64,000 bases of DNA from Asterella californica (GCA_036924285.1 JAYKYS010000004.1:24894001-24958000), one strand, 5' to 3'; counted from the first letter of the stretch, positions 52,101 to 63,079 are shown. Notes: generated from the sequence alone by a model not told the origin. Numbers and translations are program-made.

Positions 52101-53710
52101 TTACTCCTCTGTACACTAGTAAGTTAGATCATCCATGGTGGATAGATTCTGGAGCATCTAACCATATCTCTTCCATTCGAGAGTGGTTCCACAACTTTCA
52201 GGAGATCACCAATGGACCAACAGTTGGTCTAGGAGATGGTGAGAGATACGAAGTTAAGGGACAAGGTGATATTCACCTCCAACTACCTACTGGAGCAGTA
52301 TTTCGAGTTGAGGGAGTTTGGTACATACCTGGAGTGGTGCATAACTTGCTCAGTGTTGAGAGGTTAGTCCAAGCTGGTTTCTACATCAACTTCAACAACA
52401 AAGGATGCAACATACAAGACAATCAAGGTGTAGTAGCAAGAGACAATGTGATAGGTCATTTATATGAGCTTGAAGCTACCTCCTTACCTGAAGTTTTGCT
52501 TGCTGCTACTGTACAAGAGAAGACAGTTTTGTGACACAGAAGACTAGGTCACATGAGTTCAGATAGAATGAACTTGCTGTACAAGTTCAACCTAGTTGAA
52601 GGAGTCCAGAAATTCGATTATTTGCACAAGCCATGTGAGATCTGCTTGAAGGGAAAACAGGTTCAGAAGAAGTTCCCTTCAACAGCAAGAAGGGTTACAA
52701 CTCCACTAGATTTATTGCATATAGATCTAGCAGGATCCATTGATCCTCCATCATTAGGTAGAGCTGAATATTACTTTTTGATAGTTGATGATTACTCACG
52801 TAAAATGTGGATGAGGTTTCTGAGAAAGAAGAATGAAGCTTTCACACACATGAAAGACTTCATAACTGAAGTTGAGCTTCAGAATAGCAGAAAAATTCGA
52901 AAAATCAGGAGTGACAGAGAAGGGGAGTTTTTGTCCAAAGCCGCTGATGCTTTCTACAAGTCCAAAGGCATCATACGACACCTAAGTGCACCTTATACTC
53001 CACAACAAAACGGAGTGGTGGAGAGGAAGAACAGAGTGGTTGCTGAAGTAACCAGATGTCTACTCAAGGATGGAGGACTACCTAGGAAGTTGTGGGCTGA
53101 AGCAGTTAACACTGCAGTTGACCTTCTCAACCAGAGTCCAACAAAGGTGGTGGAAGGTATGAGCCCTGAAGAGGCTTTCACGGGTATAAAACCTGATATC
53201 TCAAATCTTCGAGTTTTTGGGTGTAAGGCCTATGTACTTGTGCCTAGAGAGTTGAGGAGGAAGTTAGATGACTGCTCTAAAGTTTGCACTTTCATAGGCT
53301 ACTCTGAACAAACGAAGGGATACAGACTACTTGACAGCAAAGAGAAGATTATCATTAGTAGGGATGTTTTCTTTGATGAGGCAAATCATACTGCTCATCT
53401 TGAGGTAGAGAAAAAGGAGACTACCACTACCTCCAATGGTACTAGTCTAGCTTTCAGATTTCCTCTTTCTGATATGTTACAAGATAATCAGTCTGATGAG
53501 AATGTATCAGAAGCTGTTAGAGGTGGTGTAGATGTTGATGTTGCTCAAACAGAAGATATCGTGCACTCACCTGAGTTGGTGGTAGATCTTCCCACACAAG
53601 TTACAGTTCCAACTTCAATACATGAACAAGTGCTTCAACCACTTCCGAATCAAGTAAGAAGATCTACTCGAATCAGGAGAGTACCTGCTCGACTTGTTGA
53701 GTGTGGCTAG
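52101..53710 (+). pseudogene. pol: copia protease and integrase (one TGA between them)
   Basis: The protease active site Trp-Trp-Ile-Asp-Ser-Gly-Ala-Ser-Asn-His is near 52138-52165, and Asn-Leu-Leu-Ser-Val-Glu lies near 52345. TGA at about 52532 stands between Leu and His of the GAG-pre-integrase Leu-x-His-Arg-Arg-Leu-Gly-His. Integrase: Cys-Glu-Ile-Cys, Asp in His-Ile-Asp-Leu-Ala, Asp in Arg-Ser-Asp-Arg-Glu and Glu in Gln-Asn-Gly-Val-Val-Glu-Arg near 53020. The 52553-53710 frame is open for 385 codons and ends in a Ser/Thr-rich linker. Confidence 0.92.
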
Positions 53711-55290
53711 CAGAGACGATTGATAACGCAGAACCACTGAAGGTCGAAGATGCTACGAAGTCTGAGAAGTGGACAAAGGCAATGAAGGAGGAGTTTACTG
53801 CATTGCAGAAAAATGATACTTGGTTTTTGACAACTCTTCCTGAAGGGAAGAAGTTGATTGGAACCAAATGGGTGTACAAAACGAAGTACCATGCTGATGG
53901 TACAGTTCAGAGATATAAGGCTCGACTTGTAGCCAAGGGCTATCTACAGCAGCAAGGGGAGGACTATGATGAGACGTTTACTCCTGTAGCGAAGATGAGT
54001 TCAGTTAGGCTGCTAATAGCATATTCTATGCTTCATAACTGGAAAGTATAGCAACTAGATGTGAAAAATGCTTTTCTGAATGGCAAGATACAAGAGGAAG
54101 TATACATACAGCAGCCACAAGGTTTTCAGGTTGCTGGAAAAGAGCAGTTAGTATACAAACTTCGTAAAGCCTTGTATGGCCTTAAGGAAGCTCCTAGAGC
54201 TTGGTTTACTAAGATAGACAGTTTCTTAAGGAAGAAGGGTTTCTCTTCTACAAGGGGAGATCCTAATCTGTATATCCTAGTTACAGCAAAAGGGAGAGTA
54301 GCGTTGCTGCTATATGTGGATGATGTAATCCTTTCAGGCAGCGATGAAGAGGCTATCTCTTTAGTGAAGTTACAGTTATCTACAGAGTTCGAGATGACTG
54401 ACCTGGGCAGACTTACCTACTGTCTTGGAGTTCATTTAGTCGAAGATGGAGAAGATCTGTACCTTGTACAGGATAAGTACATCAACGATACATTGAGGGA
54501 GTATCAGATGCAGGACTGCAAACCAGTGCCTACTCCAATGATACTTTCAAAGGATTGGTCTACTCAGCATGGATTTGACGAAGCGGTTGATAAAATTGAG
54601 TACAGGAGACTAGTTGGAAAGCTGATCTACTTGGTTGTAACGACCAGACCAGATCTAGCTTACGCTGTAAGCAAGCTTGACCAGGAGATGGAGGACCCAA
54701 GAGTTCCACATTTGAAGACAGCGAAACGAGTACTCAGGTATCTGAAAGGTACTGCGTTTCATGGACTGAAATTTACTTCAATTACTCCTAAAGTTCTAAC
54801 AGGCTTTACGGATGCTGACTGGGCAGGTGATGTCATAGACCGGAAATCAAGATCTGGTTATGCCTTCCTGCTTGCAGGTGCAGCTGTAACTTGGCAAAGT
54901 AAGAAACAGAAGGTTTCTTCTTTGTCATCCACAGAAGCCGAATATCGTGGACTGTGTAATGCAGTTCAGGAAGTCGTGTGGATAAGATGGATGCTGGAAG
55001 ATCTGGGAGAGGTTCAAAGAGAACCAACTACCATTTTCACTGATAACATGAGTAGCTTTTGCTCTTGCCAGAAATCCAGTCCATCATGCGAGGACAAAGC
55101 ATATTGAGGTGCAGGTCCATTTTATTCGTGACAAAATACAAAGTGGAGAGGTATGTGCCACTTGGGTACATACTGATGACCAACTAGCAGATATATTCAC
55201 TAAACCATTGTCTAAACCTCAGTTTGATAAACTGAGAAATGGCCTTGGTATATGTGAACTGCCCGTGATCTTACGAGGGGGTGTTGAAGG
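53711..55290 (+). pseudogene. pol: copia reverse transcriptase and RNase H
   Basis: Reverse transcriptase: Trp-Val-Tyr-Lys-Thr-Lys, a TAG at 54049 just before Gln-Leu-Asp-Val-Lys-Asn-Ala-Phe-Leu-Asn, Leu-Lys-Glu-Ala-Pro-Arg-Ala-Trp, and the catalytic Tyr-Val-Asp-Asp-Val near 54313. RNase H: Asp-Ala-Asp-Trp-Ala-Gly, Ser-Ser-Thr-Glu-Ala-Glu-Tyr-Arg-Gly and Thr-Asp-Asn-Met-Ser-Ser. A one-base loss near 55060 shifts the last 70 codons, which resume as Phe-Ile-Arg-Asp-Lys-Ile and Asp-Ile-Phe-Thr-Lys-Pro. Otherwise well preserved. Confidence 0.92.
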
Positions 55291-55568
55291 TAATAAGTTC
55301 ACGTTCCTTCTCCTTTGACTATGACCTTTGACTATGATCTTTCAGTTCCCTTCTCCCTCTTCAGTATCTGTTCCGTAACTCTCTCTAGTGTAACTGTGTT
55401 GTAACTCCTTTCTTGTAATACCTCCTTGTAACTCCTTGTTTCCGTTTCCTTCCTTGAGGCACCCCCAATGACCTCTACTCTGGAGATGATGACAGTTCTA
55501 TTGTCTGATCCCCTGTACGCAGCTTCAGCTGTGGTGTGAGCTCCAGCTAACTCTCGTCTTATTCAACA
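55282..55568 (+). repeat. 3' LTR of the plus-strand copia
   Basis: It mirrors 42626-42913. CTTACGAGGGGG just before it is the polypurine tract. CAACA follows as the target-site copy. Confidence 0.95.
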
Positions 55569-55573
55569 CAACA

Positions 55574-55798
55574 GCTTCTTACAAGAATTAAGTAATCAGT
55601 CAGCCGTGTGTTCACCTCAGAGCGAACTATTCTTTCGCCTTTTACTGAAGAATACCGTGTGCGGGACACAGTAAGTGGCTTATCACAATCTTTGGAACGC
55701 CTCTTCAATGAGTCACCACCAATACAACTAAAACTGGATTTTGCGGGTATACTGACACCGTACTCAGAAACTGTCACCTCGAGCACCGCTTGACGCAT
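55574..55798 (-). pseudogene. unidentified gene fragment, inverted copy at 61024-61150
   Basis: A minus-strand frame contains Lys-Arg-Arg-Ser-Lys-Asp-x-Asp-Lys-Pro-Leu-Thr-Val-Ser-Arg-Thr-Arg-Tyr-Ser. It continues Val-Lys-Gly-Glu-Arg-Ile-Val-Arg and Asn-Thr-Arg-Leu-Thr. The copy at 61024-61150 encodes nearly the same peptide on the plus strand, and several differences are silent (CCA/CCG, CTT/CTG). That favours a past coding role. I do not recognise the protein. It could be an exon of a duplicated host gene or of an unknown element. Confidence 0.4.
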
Positions 55799-56289
55799 TA
55801 GTCCAGTCTTTGAAACGAAGAGATGTTGGAGGAATTGACTAGGTAACCGAAGTTCATAGAATGCTGAGATTCTGGGAATGCCAGTTTCACTTTGTCAAGG
55901 GTCCCCCGTGCGTATCGTAGGGCCGTATCTGGGCATTCCCATCATGATACAGAATGTAGTGCTTCACTCTGTCGAGATCGTGACTCGTAAGCACTGCGTC
56001 CGAAACTTTTCAAAGGGAATCATCAAAGGTTCATCAAGTGTCGAACATAAATCTTTCACTGACGTGTCAACCAATATTATCTTCTGTACCATTAAGGATA
56101 AAGGACTGCAACCAGTCTGTCTATTGAGATAAACCTTCCCTTCCAAAGCACGACAGTGAGAGGTAACAGAGGTTCGTCACGAGAAAGAAGCCTCAACATG
56201 GGACTCAACCCTGAACCTCTTTCTTTCTTTTGTGACAGGTCCGGATTCTCAGTAGCACAGGTCTATTGATTTATGAACTCTGTATGATT
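55799..56289. other. no gene recognised
   Basis: Both strands have open stretches of 60-85 codons without domain similarity that I can name. Confidence 0.45.
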
Positions 56290-56720
56290 GCATGCTCTAT
56301 TTTCTCTCACTTTCCTCAGCTTGCCGAATTCGAAAGCCCCCACGAGTCATTCTCGTACATCTTCTCATCATTTGTTTTTGTCTTACCCCGAACGCCGTGA
56401 TTCGTTTACTTTCATACGGCACAGTAGCAACTCAGTGGGAAGAATACGAATAGTTTACTAAATCATAAACCCATATGCGGTGCAGAAGCAGATGAGTTTC
56501 CCCGAGAGTTATAAAGTGTAGTATCTGTTCTTATCAGTTTAATTATCTGATACGAGGGTCATCGACCTTCACGATATTAATCTAATTTCTCTCACGGGTG
56601 TGGGTCCAATGGGGTAGCTTGTTACTTCGGACTCGCCAGTGTCGCCTTGGTATTGCACTACCTCCTAGGCCGGCCCAGCCCATCCTCCCGTCGCGGGAGA
56701 CCCAACGAAACCAAGAAGTA
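56290..56720. repeat. left arm of a large imperfect inverted repeat
   Basis: It matches 58910-59290 in reverse complement, co-linearly, including CTTTCCTCAGCTTG, GATACGAGGGT, CACGATATTAATCTAATTTCTCTCACGGGTG and CAGTGTCGCCTTGGTATTGCA. The spacer between the arms is about 2.2 kb. Confidence 0.82.
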
Positions 56721-57054
56721 AATGTTCTCTGTCTCCTCATCGAGAGGTGAGTGAATCCACCGCTGCGCATCGGTGGTTGAACTCATTTCTAGAGGAAAGC
56801 TAGCAGTGCCACAAGGCTTATTCGGACGTTGAACTTACGGAGGAGGATTGGAACATCCAACTCCCGAGTTCAAGATACCAAGGTCGATTGGTCGATTGGT
56901 CACGATTGCCCTGCTTCGGACGTTGAACCTCCGAAAGAGAACTCAAGTACCCAACTCTCGTCTTAGAGTAGCAATACTAAACCCGAGCTTTCCACACTCG
57001 CGAACGGGTCGAGCGCACAGTGGAGATCAGCATATGCTAGTTCTTGCGGAGTCG

Positions 57055-57250
57055 ACGGTAAATTGAACAATTAGAAGGAAGGAGCCATGTTGCAGATGGA
57101 GTAATGCCATCAACATTGAGGCACCGGTTGGAATCTGCTGTAGTGTCGACGTTATCCTGTAGTGATACGCCACTAACATTGACCCGTTCTGGAAATATAT
57201 TCTCAGCTACTGAAGTTTTGAGTCCGTAGTCAACACAGGAACCAAACTGA
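57055..57250. repeat. dispersed repeat, also around the minus-strand copia target
   Basis: GGTAAATTGAACAATTAGAA...GTTGGAATCTGC...GACGTTATCCTG...ACATTGACCCGTT matches 35035-35159 plus 40807-40830. It shows the pre-insertion form of the copia target (CCACTAACATTGACCCG). Confidence 0.8.
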
Positions 57251-57339
57251 TCGTCTAGGACAAACAGGGAAAGAAAAACCAGGTTGAATTACGCCTTCAC
57301 TGGCCCTTCGGTAACCCTCGAGCAATCTCTGCACATACT

Positions 57340-57900
57340 TCCCCAGTTAATCTACTTCCAAGTTCACTTGGAGTTCACAACGGTGAGATCGTCCCACCAA
57401 CCGCAATGTAGCCCTTGGAACTATTAGCTTCCACTGCTCAGGGCTCGTCTTGATTTTCACCCACAAGAAATCGCCTTCGGGATAAAACTGACGACGGTGC
57501 CTGTCCCATCTACATGACCTCCCCAACGAGTGCTGGGAGTAACGGAGCACTCCAAATTTACAGAATCTCCGAACTCTACCTCGCCGACTGAAGTTCTTCT
57601 CTACCTCTCAGAAGAATTCTCAGAGTGAAACCTAATCACAGTAAAGCAGTCCAGTTCACGGCGATGCTGTCACCGACCTGCACTCTCATCTCGACTCCAT
57701 CAGTCTCCACTTTCTACAGCTCCCTCACCTTTCCATCTCCTCCACAAGTCCCGTGAAAAGTGCCCGTGCTCCTCCCGCTCCATTTATCGCTCTGATCTGC
57801 ACTCTTCGGGCATATCCCTCCAACGAAACCTTTCTACCGATAAAACTAATGCGGAGGTTTGAATTCACACAAATATCAAAATGTGGCAATTGCTGTCAAG
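57340..57900 (-). pseudogene. unidentified decayed coding region
   Basis: Minus-strand pieces in alternating frames look protein-like: Phe-Ile-Gly-Arg-Lys-Val-Ser-Leu-Glu-Gly near 57830, a Val-Gln-Val-Gly-Asp-Ser-Ile-Ala-Val-Asn-Trp segment near 57690, Phe-Gly-Asp-Ser-Val-Asn-Leu-Glu-Cys near 57560, and the 57550-57347 frame ending Val-Asn-Leu-Glu-Val-Asp. Two Gly-Asp-Ser-(Ile/Val) words suggest a repeated beta-rich domain. I cannot name it, and at least three breaks are needed to join it. Confidence 0.28.
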
Positions 57901-57993
57901 AATCCGGACCTACGGACGCAAACTGGATGGACAAGGAGCGGGAAACACCGTCTAGCTAGAGCGCGTCCCGGAATATTATAGACGCTGCATCTT

Positions 57994-58022
57994 TTCGAAT
58001 GAGTTTACTAGACTCATTCGAA
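57994..58022. repeat. 11-bp perfect inverted repeat, 7-nt loop
   Basis: TTCGAATGAGT at 57994-58004 pairs with ACTCATTCGAA at 58012-58022. It lies in the spacer of the large inverted repeat. The flanks do not pair further. Confidence 0.9.
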
Positions 58023-58909
58023 AGCCTGGGGAAAAGTCTCCACCGTAAGACCTAGAGCACCTTTCCTTCCATCGACGAAAAGGGTCGAGCTGTAGCAGCC
58101 CTTGAGAGGAAATGCTGAATGGAAACTTGCACTTCTGTATGACTCGCACATAGTCAAAGAGTACGCGAAAATGTACGCAGGTGACCTCAACTCCCAAACC
58201 CTCCTTTCTTTCAGCAAAACCCCTTAAGCTACACTGCAGAACTGAGAAAATTGGTGCAGTTCGGTTTAGCATTCTCTTTTCCTGCTTTCATTTGGACAGA
58301 CAAGACCATCGCAGATGTCAGTCTCCTCCCCTCCGAGGACGCGTATCTGCAATGTACTAGAAAGACTCACGTCGAATCGTCGTAGGCTGACCTGACCAGA
58401 CCGTTTTTGCAGTTTGAACTAATTTATCTCGTTCGATAATCTGTGAAAATGTCCAGCAAAACGATTGATGCTACAAAGAGTGACAATCAACGAAGAGATT
58501 TGGTCTTTATCACTAGCCACTATAGAGCTACAAAGAGTGATAATCAACGAACCATAGTCATCTGCCTCTTGTACCTACCCAAATACTCCTTCCCTTCCCG
58601 ATGGGCGTGGTAAGGACTCCCACACGGGCCATGGACGAGAAATTTCAGTTATTACATACTCTAGATCCGTCGAACAAAAAAGGATCTTCACATCATTTAA
58701 TTCTCGATCGAACGAGGCACAATATACAGGACACTTAAGAGACCAGGCCAAGTTCTTAGTGTTTCTCCAGAGAAGTCCGATTCGGATGTACAATGTCGCT
58801 TAGTCGAGACAGCCTAGAAATGCACAGCGGAATCTCGGTACCCACGCGATGCTCAGTACTGGTGGTGTTGTTTTGTTGGTGAGGAATTGAACTCTGTGCT
58901 TACTCTTTG
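58023..58909. other. no gene recognised; one short direct repeat
   Basis: GCTACAAAGAGTGA(C/T)AATCAACGAA occurs at about 58470 and 58533. Nothing else is supported. Confidence 0.5.
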
Positions 58910-59290
58910 GTTTCATTGGGTCTCCTGAGGAGAGGATGGGCTGCGCCGGACTAGAAGGCAGTGCAATACCAAGGCGACACTGACGAGTCCGACGTAGCAA
59001 GCTATCACATTGGACTCGCACCCGTGAGAGAAATTAGATTAATATCGTGAGGATCGACTACCCTCGTATCATATATTAAAGTGATAAGAAAACTTAGACA
59101 AAAGGCCGAGAAAGTTATGCATACTTCCAGTTAGAGAGTACCTTATATTCCTCGGTGAACCTCATCTCAGCCCCAAAGCTGATAACTGATTAACTTACGT
59201 CATTGAATAACTTCTGATCCAGGTTTCATTTCTTTTGACTCTGTCAAGCTCAGGAAAGAGAAGGCAAATAGTATGATTCAGTTCGTCAGT
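58910..59290. repeat. right arm of the large inverted repeat
   Basis: Reverse complement of 56290-56720. Its right part (59215-59380) also matches 32590-32740, so the arm belongs to a dispersed family. Confidence 0.8.
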
Positions 59291-59380
59291 TGAAGCAAGC
59301 CGGTTTGTAAAGCAGAATGTTCTACTGAGAATCCCCATGTAGTCCATCACCCTTGAAACCACAGCTAGACGGAGGCCAAC

Positions 59381-59839
59381 ACAGTGATAGACAGAAAAGA
59401 AGAGAGAAAGATCCTGCTCCGAATTGACAAGTGACTGAATATTTCATCGATGCTATGGATTTCTAGTTCCTGACTCTATCGGAAAGCGAGGAAATCCTCA
59501 TGTTATTGTTCTTGTTGATCCCATGTCTATGCAGCCTAGAGCTAGCAGGATTTCCAGTTTCCGCGCCCTCGTCAGTCCGTTCTGTGTTTCCTGGTTCGTC
59601 AATGCACATTTCGTCCACCTATCACAGAGAACTTCTAGCTCCTCATTCTAGTCAGGCTGGACTTGAATCTCTTCCTCGTCCGTGTTATGAAGAGCTTGGT
59701 GAATGCTATTACCGTTCCTTGTGTAGCTGAACTTCCCGCTTGGCGTGAGAAAAAGCTTGTCCGCTTCTAGCTTTTTCAGGCGGTGGGAATGGGGCCCGAA
59801 TGTAGAAATGAAGATGCAGGACCAAGATAAGCAAAGTTG
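59381..59839. other. no gene recognised
   Basis: The 59500-59730 plus-strand frame starts with a hydrophobic run like a signal peptide. It shows no domain, and I do not call it a gene. Confidence 0.45.
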
Positions 59840-60415
59840 ATTTCTCCTAGCACATGTCTTCTTCGTGACCATCTACTTCACGGTTACGCCAGAGCCACGG
59901 AAATATGAGCTGGCTGTTTAATTTAGGCATCGACAGGTGGTGTAAAGAGCAAGAGCACGCAGTAAGCAAGGGAACTCTCAGGGTCGAGTTCTCTTGGACT
60001 GGAAGTTCCAGAAACGCACTCGGGTTGTAACTAAACATTCACTCCGTAGAAGAAGAGGAGGGGGAGTAATTTGCTTCCTCAGGAATCCTGCAGTAGTGTT
60101 TCCCGAGGTTGTTGGTGTTCCGAACGATACGTCGAAGCTGCACTGAACTCCCATCAGTTTGTTTTCATGCTACCACGAGCAACATACCAGTGTTCCAAAT
60201 TTGGTCCCGAAAGTATAACTTCCACGAGGTGAAATCGTAAATTAGACCAGTTATCCCCACAACTCGCCTGGACGCCTCAAAACCTACTTTGCACCTCTAC
60301 CTTCTTGCTAGAACTTGGTGTCTTCAAGGATTCCGACTTCCAACGGCCGTCATTTTCCGGGATAACTGGATCGAATTACATTCAAACCCTAAACGTCCTT
60401 GAATCCCTCCGTGGG
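59840..60415 (-). repeat. dispersed repeat, inverted copy of 23339-23915
   Basis: The reverse complement of this stretch matches 23339-23915 across its length, with small indels. Confidence 0.85.
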
Positions 60416-61023
60416 TTGAGAATGTTTCTAACGCTCCACACGGAAAGCCAAAAGAGTGCAAAGGCCTAGCTAAACGTCGAGTATTTCTTATGTCCTACTC
60501 ACCAAGAGGCGGAGGAACTCAGATCCGCCTTTAACTAACCCATCGATGACCTCGGCATTCGTTCCACCTACGGAGAATTGTTAGAACTGCAAAGCAGCGG
60601 ATGTACTGCTAAGAGTCTTCACGATCTGGACCGAAGCACCACATGCTGTACCACGAGGAGGATTTACACATGGTGGCACGAGGACTGACGAGACACAGCG
60701 TACTTATCTATGGTTTCCCAAGCATTCATCGTTACAAGCACTGCAATTCAGCCGCAGGAGTATCCTTGTGAGGAATGTCCTTGCAGGATCCGCAGGAGTA
60801 TCCTTGGGAACACTCAGTAGAAGCGAGCCCTTCGGATGATGGCACCTGTCTGCCAGTAGCTGACGTTCTCGAGGACGGAGTTTTCAGTCTCGAGGATCGT
60901 GTCCTGAAAACTCCGTCCTCGAAGGTCGTGATTCGCTCTAAATCGGACCTGCCGTTTTTCTCTAGGTGTAGAGTCCGATGCTCACAAGAAAATATGTTTA
61001 ATCCTACTTCCGTTACGTTGGTG
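60416..61023. other. gene-free interval with a strong hairpin
   Basis: CCGCAGGAGTATCCTTG is repeated at about 60752 and 60790. The hairpin at 60870-60921 is listed separately. No coding support. Confidence 0.5.
60870..60921. repeat. 18-bp perfect inverted repeat, 16-nt loop
   Basis: CGAGGACGGAGTTTTCAG at 60870-60887 pairs exactly with 60904-60921. The loop is TCTCGAGGATCGTGTC. Confidence 0.95.
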
Positions 61024-61150
61024 GTGACCTAGTGAAGAGGCGTTCCAAAGATTATGATAAGCCGCTGACTGTGTCCCGCACACGGTATTCTTTAGTAAAA
61101 GGCGAAAGAATAGTTCGCTAGGGGCTGAACACACGGTTGACTCATTTCTC
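61024..61150 (+). pseudogene. unidentified gene fragment, inverted copy of 55574-55798
   Basis: The plus-strand frame encodes Lys-Arg-Arg-Ser-Lys-Asp-Tyr-Asp-Lys-Pro-Leu-Thr-Val, Ser-Arg-Thr-Arg-Tyr-Ser and Val-Lys-Gly-Glu-Arg-Ile-Val-Arg. It then reaches a TAG where the other copy reads on. Confidence 0.4.
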
Positions 61151-61403
61151 TTTGGGTTTCCGAAGCTCTTCTATCCCCCCTTCAAGTACTCACTTCCGCT
61201 TAGGTTATGGGTTTAAAAGGTTCTGAAGCGTAGTAGGTATTGTAGATACGCGTCTGTCCGGTAGAACTTGTATTCGACAAGTTAGTAACATTGGAACTTG
61301 AGTTCATCTTGAGACCAAATTCTAACACAAAGATATAGACAGAAAAGTTCTTGGTAAAGATATTGCGGCAAGAATATAAAGATCTCTGTTTCTATAAAGA
61401 TCC
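61151..61403. other. nothing recognised
   Basis: A short spacer ending where the LTR fragment begins. Confidence 0.5.
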
Positions 61404-61996
61404 TTGTTTCTAAATTTAGAGTTTTACAAAAGATAAAAATGGACCAATGGGAGTTCATAGCTCCACTTGGTTGTCCTTTAGTATCCTAATCCACGTGGTA
61501 ACTTAACTTCACTCATAGGTTATCATGTTAGATCCCCTAAAATGCCAACGTAAATCTTAAACTACCTAAAATGACACGCAGCGTTGAAAGTAAACTTAAA
61601 CTAGCTAAAAAGAGTGCATGGGCAACACGTAAGTACAACTTAAACCCTATCAACATGGTAAATCTAAGTTATGTACATTGAACATCATAGACAAGTAAGA
61701 AGTCACTTGCACAAGCGCACAAATACTTGAACAAAATACCTAGCATACTATCAGCTTACTAGGACTTAAAACGTACAACACAACGGTGTTAATATATGCA
61801 TGAAGGACTAGGAGTAACATTTAGCTAACTTCTATCGCTACTAACTCCCAAGTGTCGGAGTAGAAGTGTAACCCGTAGCGGTCAATGTCCACAGCTTCCA
61901 GAATCGACTTCTCTGACGTCTTAACTTCACTCAGAGAGACTAACTCCTAGTAGAGAGATGAATCATTTACTATGTGAAATGATTCACATCACGACA
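61404..61996. mobile_element. truncated solo-LTR copy (family of 32752-34077)
   Basis: It matches the right part of 32752-34077 (from TCTGTTTCTAAATTTAGAGTT to TGATTCACATCACGACA), in the same orientation. The left end is missing. The right end is followed by GCGC rather than ACGC or ACGT. Confidence 0.8.
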
Positions 61997-62220
61997 GCGC
62001 AGAGCTTGTAACTTCAAACATTGCATGAAATTGCCATCAATCGTAAACTCTCGACAGTTATCTTTAAAATGTCAATGATGCATCACCACAGGATAAGTTG
62101 GTCATCACAGCATATTCCAACCAGCAGCGAGTGATTTCTTGGGCTCAAGGTGGATGTTTCTGTTCCGTCTATAGATTGGCTTCTCCAGGTTTAATTGTTC
62201 AATTTACCGTTTAATGCTGA

Positions 62221-62254
62221 GTTTTCATGCCGTCTAGAGAGACGGCATGAAAAC
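62221..62254. repeat. 15-bp perfect inverted repeat, 4-nt loop
   Basis: GTTTTCATGCCGTCT at 62221-62235 pairs with 62240-62254 around AGAG. It lies close to a GGTTTAATTGTTCAATTTACC word related to 57055. Confidence 0.93.
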
Positions 62255-62389
62255 TGGACTTTGATGACTTTCATCGACCTTCAACATACCTCAACAGAAG
62301 GTAAGATTACTGCAAGGTAAGTGCAAGAATGAAGTATAAAGTTTACATCCTATCCGTTCCACGATACTTCTTTCTTCCTGAAGCGACCC

Positions 62390-62620
62390 GGTTTACTGTC
62401 GTCTCACAAAGATCCAAACTTACTTCTCAGCGACTGTTCAAACCTATGTGTGACACAATCACCCACAGCAGTTGTGGATAATCTTTAAAGATAGCAAAAA
62501 AACATAGAAGTTTGGACACTCAGGCAGTTCGGGTGCCACACGTCAAGTAATAACCGTGGGCTTTGTGAAGCGGGCATGACAGAACAGTCTCAACCTTGGA
62601 AGGAATGCCGAGAGAGGTTT
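62390..62620 (+). repeat. dispersed repeat, related to 27770-27975
   Basis: Shared stretches in the same order include GATCC(A/G)AACTT, GCGACTG, GTTGTGGATAATCTTTA, GGGCTTTGT and TCAACCTTGGAAG. Moderately diverged. Confidence 0.7.
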
Positions 62621-63079
62621 GTAGATTCTCGATTCTTCGTCTCATTTTCGTCCTCAGAAATTTCCCCGACAACCTCCAACACCCTCCACAAAACCCTGAT
62701 GTGTGGTGTATAAAATTGCAATTACCCTTTTCTTCGTGGCAAGTTCTGTCTGGGATCACTTCAATCTTAAAGAACTCCAGGATGCAAGTGTTTGATTTAT
62801 CCCCATTATGTACCTTAGAAACGATTAGCAGGTTCGGTGTTAGTAATTATGATCACTAGAAGGAACAAAAATATGCTGAACTCCACTGAGCGCTCTCGAT
62901 GAGTTCGTGAGTGTGGAAAGCTAGGGTTTTTTCGCGCACCTATCGCCTTGTTGCGCTAGCGAAAGCTCTTGCTCAGTAGGTCACGAAATTTACACCGCTA
63001 ACATGCAAACCACAAATACAAGTTATCGTCCATGCACCACTTATCTTAATCTGTTTTGTCCGGACCGGAGCCGGACCGT
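62621..63079. other. no gene recognised
   Basis: Open frames of up to 87 codons (62596-62859) lack domain support. Confidence 0.45.

Larger units (their letters stand above)
42626..55568 (+). mobile_element. full-length Ty1/copia retrotransposon, plus strand (TSD CAACA), carrying a nested gypsy
   Basis: LTRs at 42626-42913 and 55282-55568 are flanked by CAACA at 42621-42625 and 55569-55573. A primer-binding site, gag, protease, integrase, reverse transcriptase and RNase H follow in copia order. Gag is split by a complete gypsy element (44124-51701). Without it the copia is about 5.4 kb. It is defective through several stops and frameshifts. Confidence 0.96.

Noticed and set aside
57994..58022. 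Centre of one giant palindrome covering 55.6-61.1 kb
   Set aside because: The sequence flanking this small hairpin does not pair, and the midpoints of the two nested inverted pairs differ by about 0.5 kb, so it is not a single perfect palindrome.
59500..59730. Small secreted protein with signal peptide
   Set aside because: A hydrophobic start alone is weak. No conserved copy, no domain, and it is surrounded by decayed repeats.
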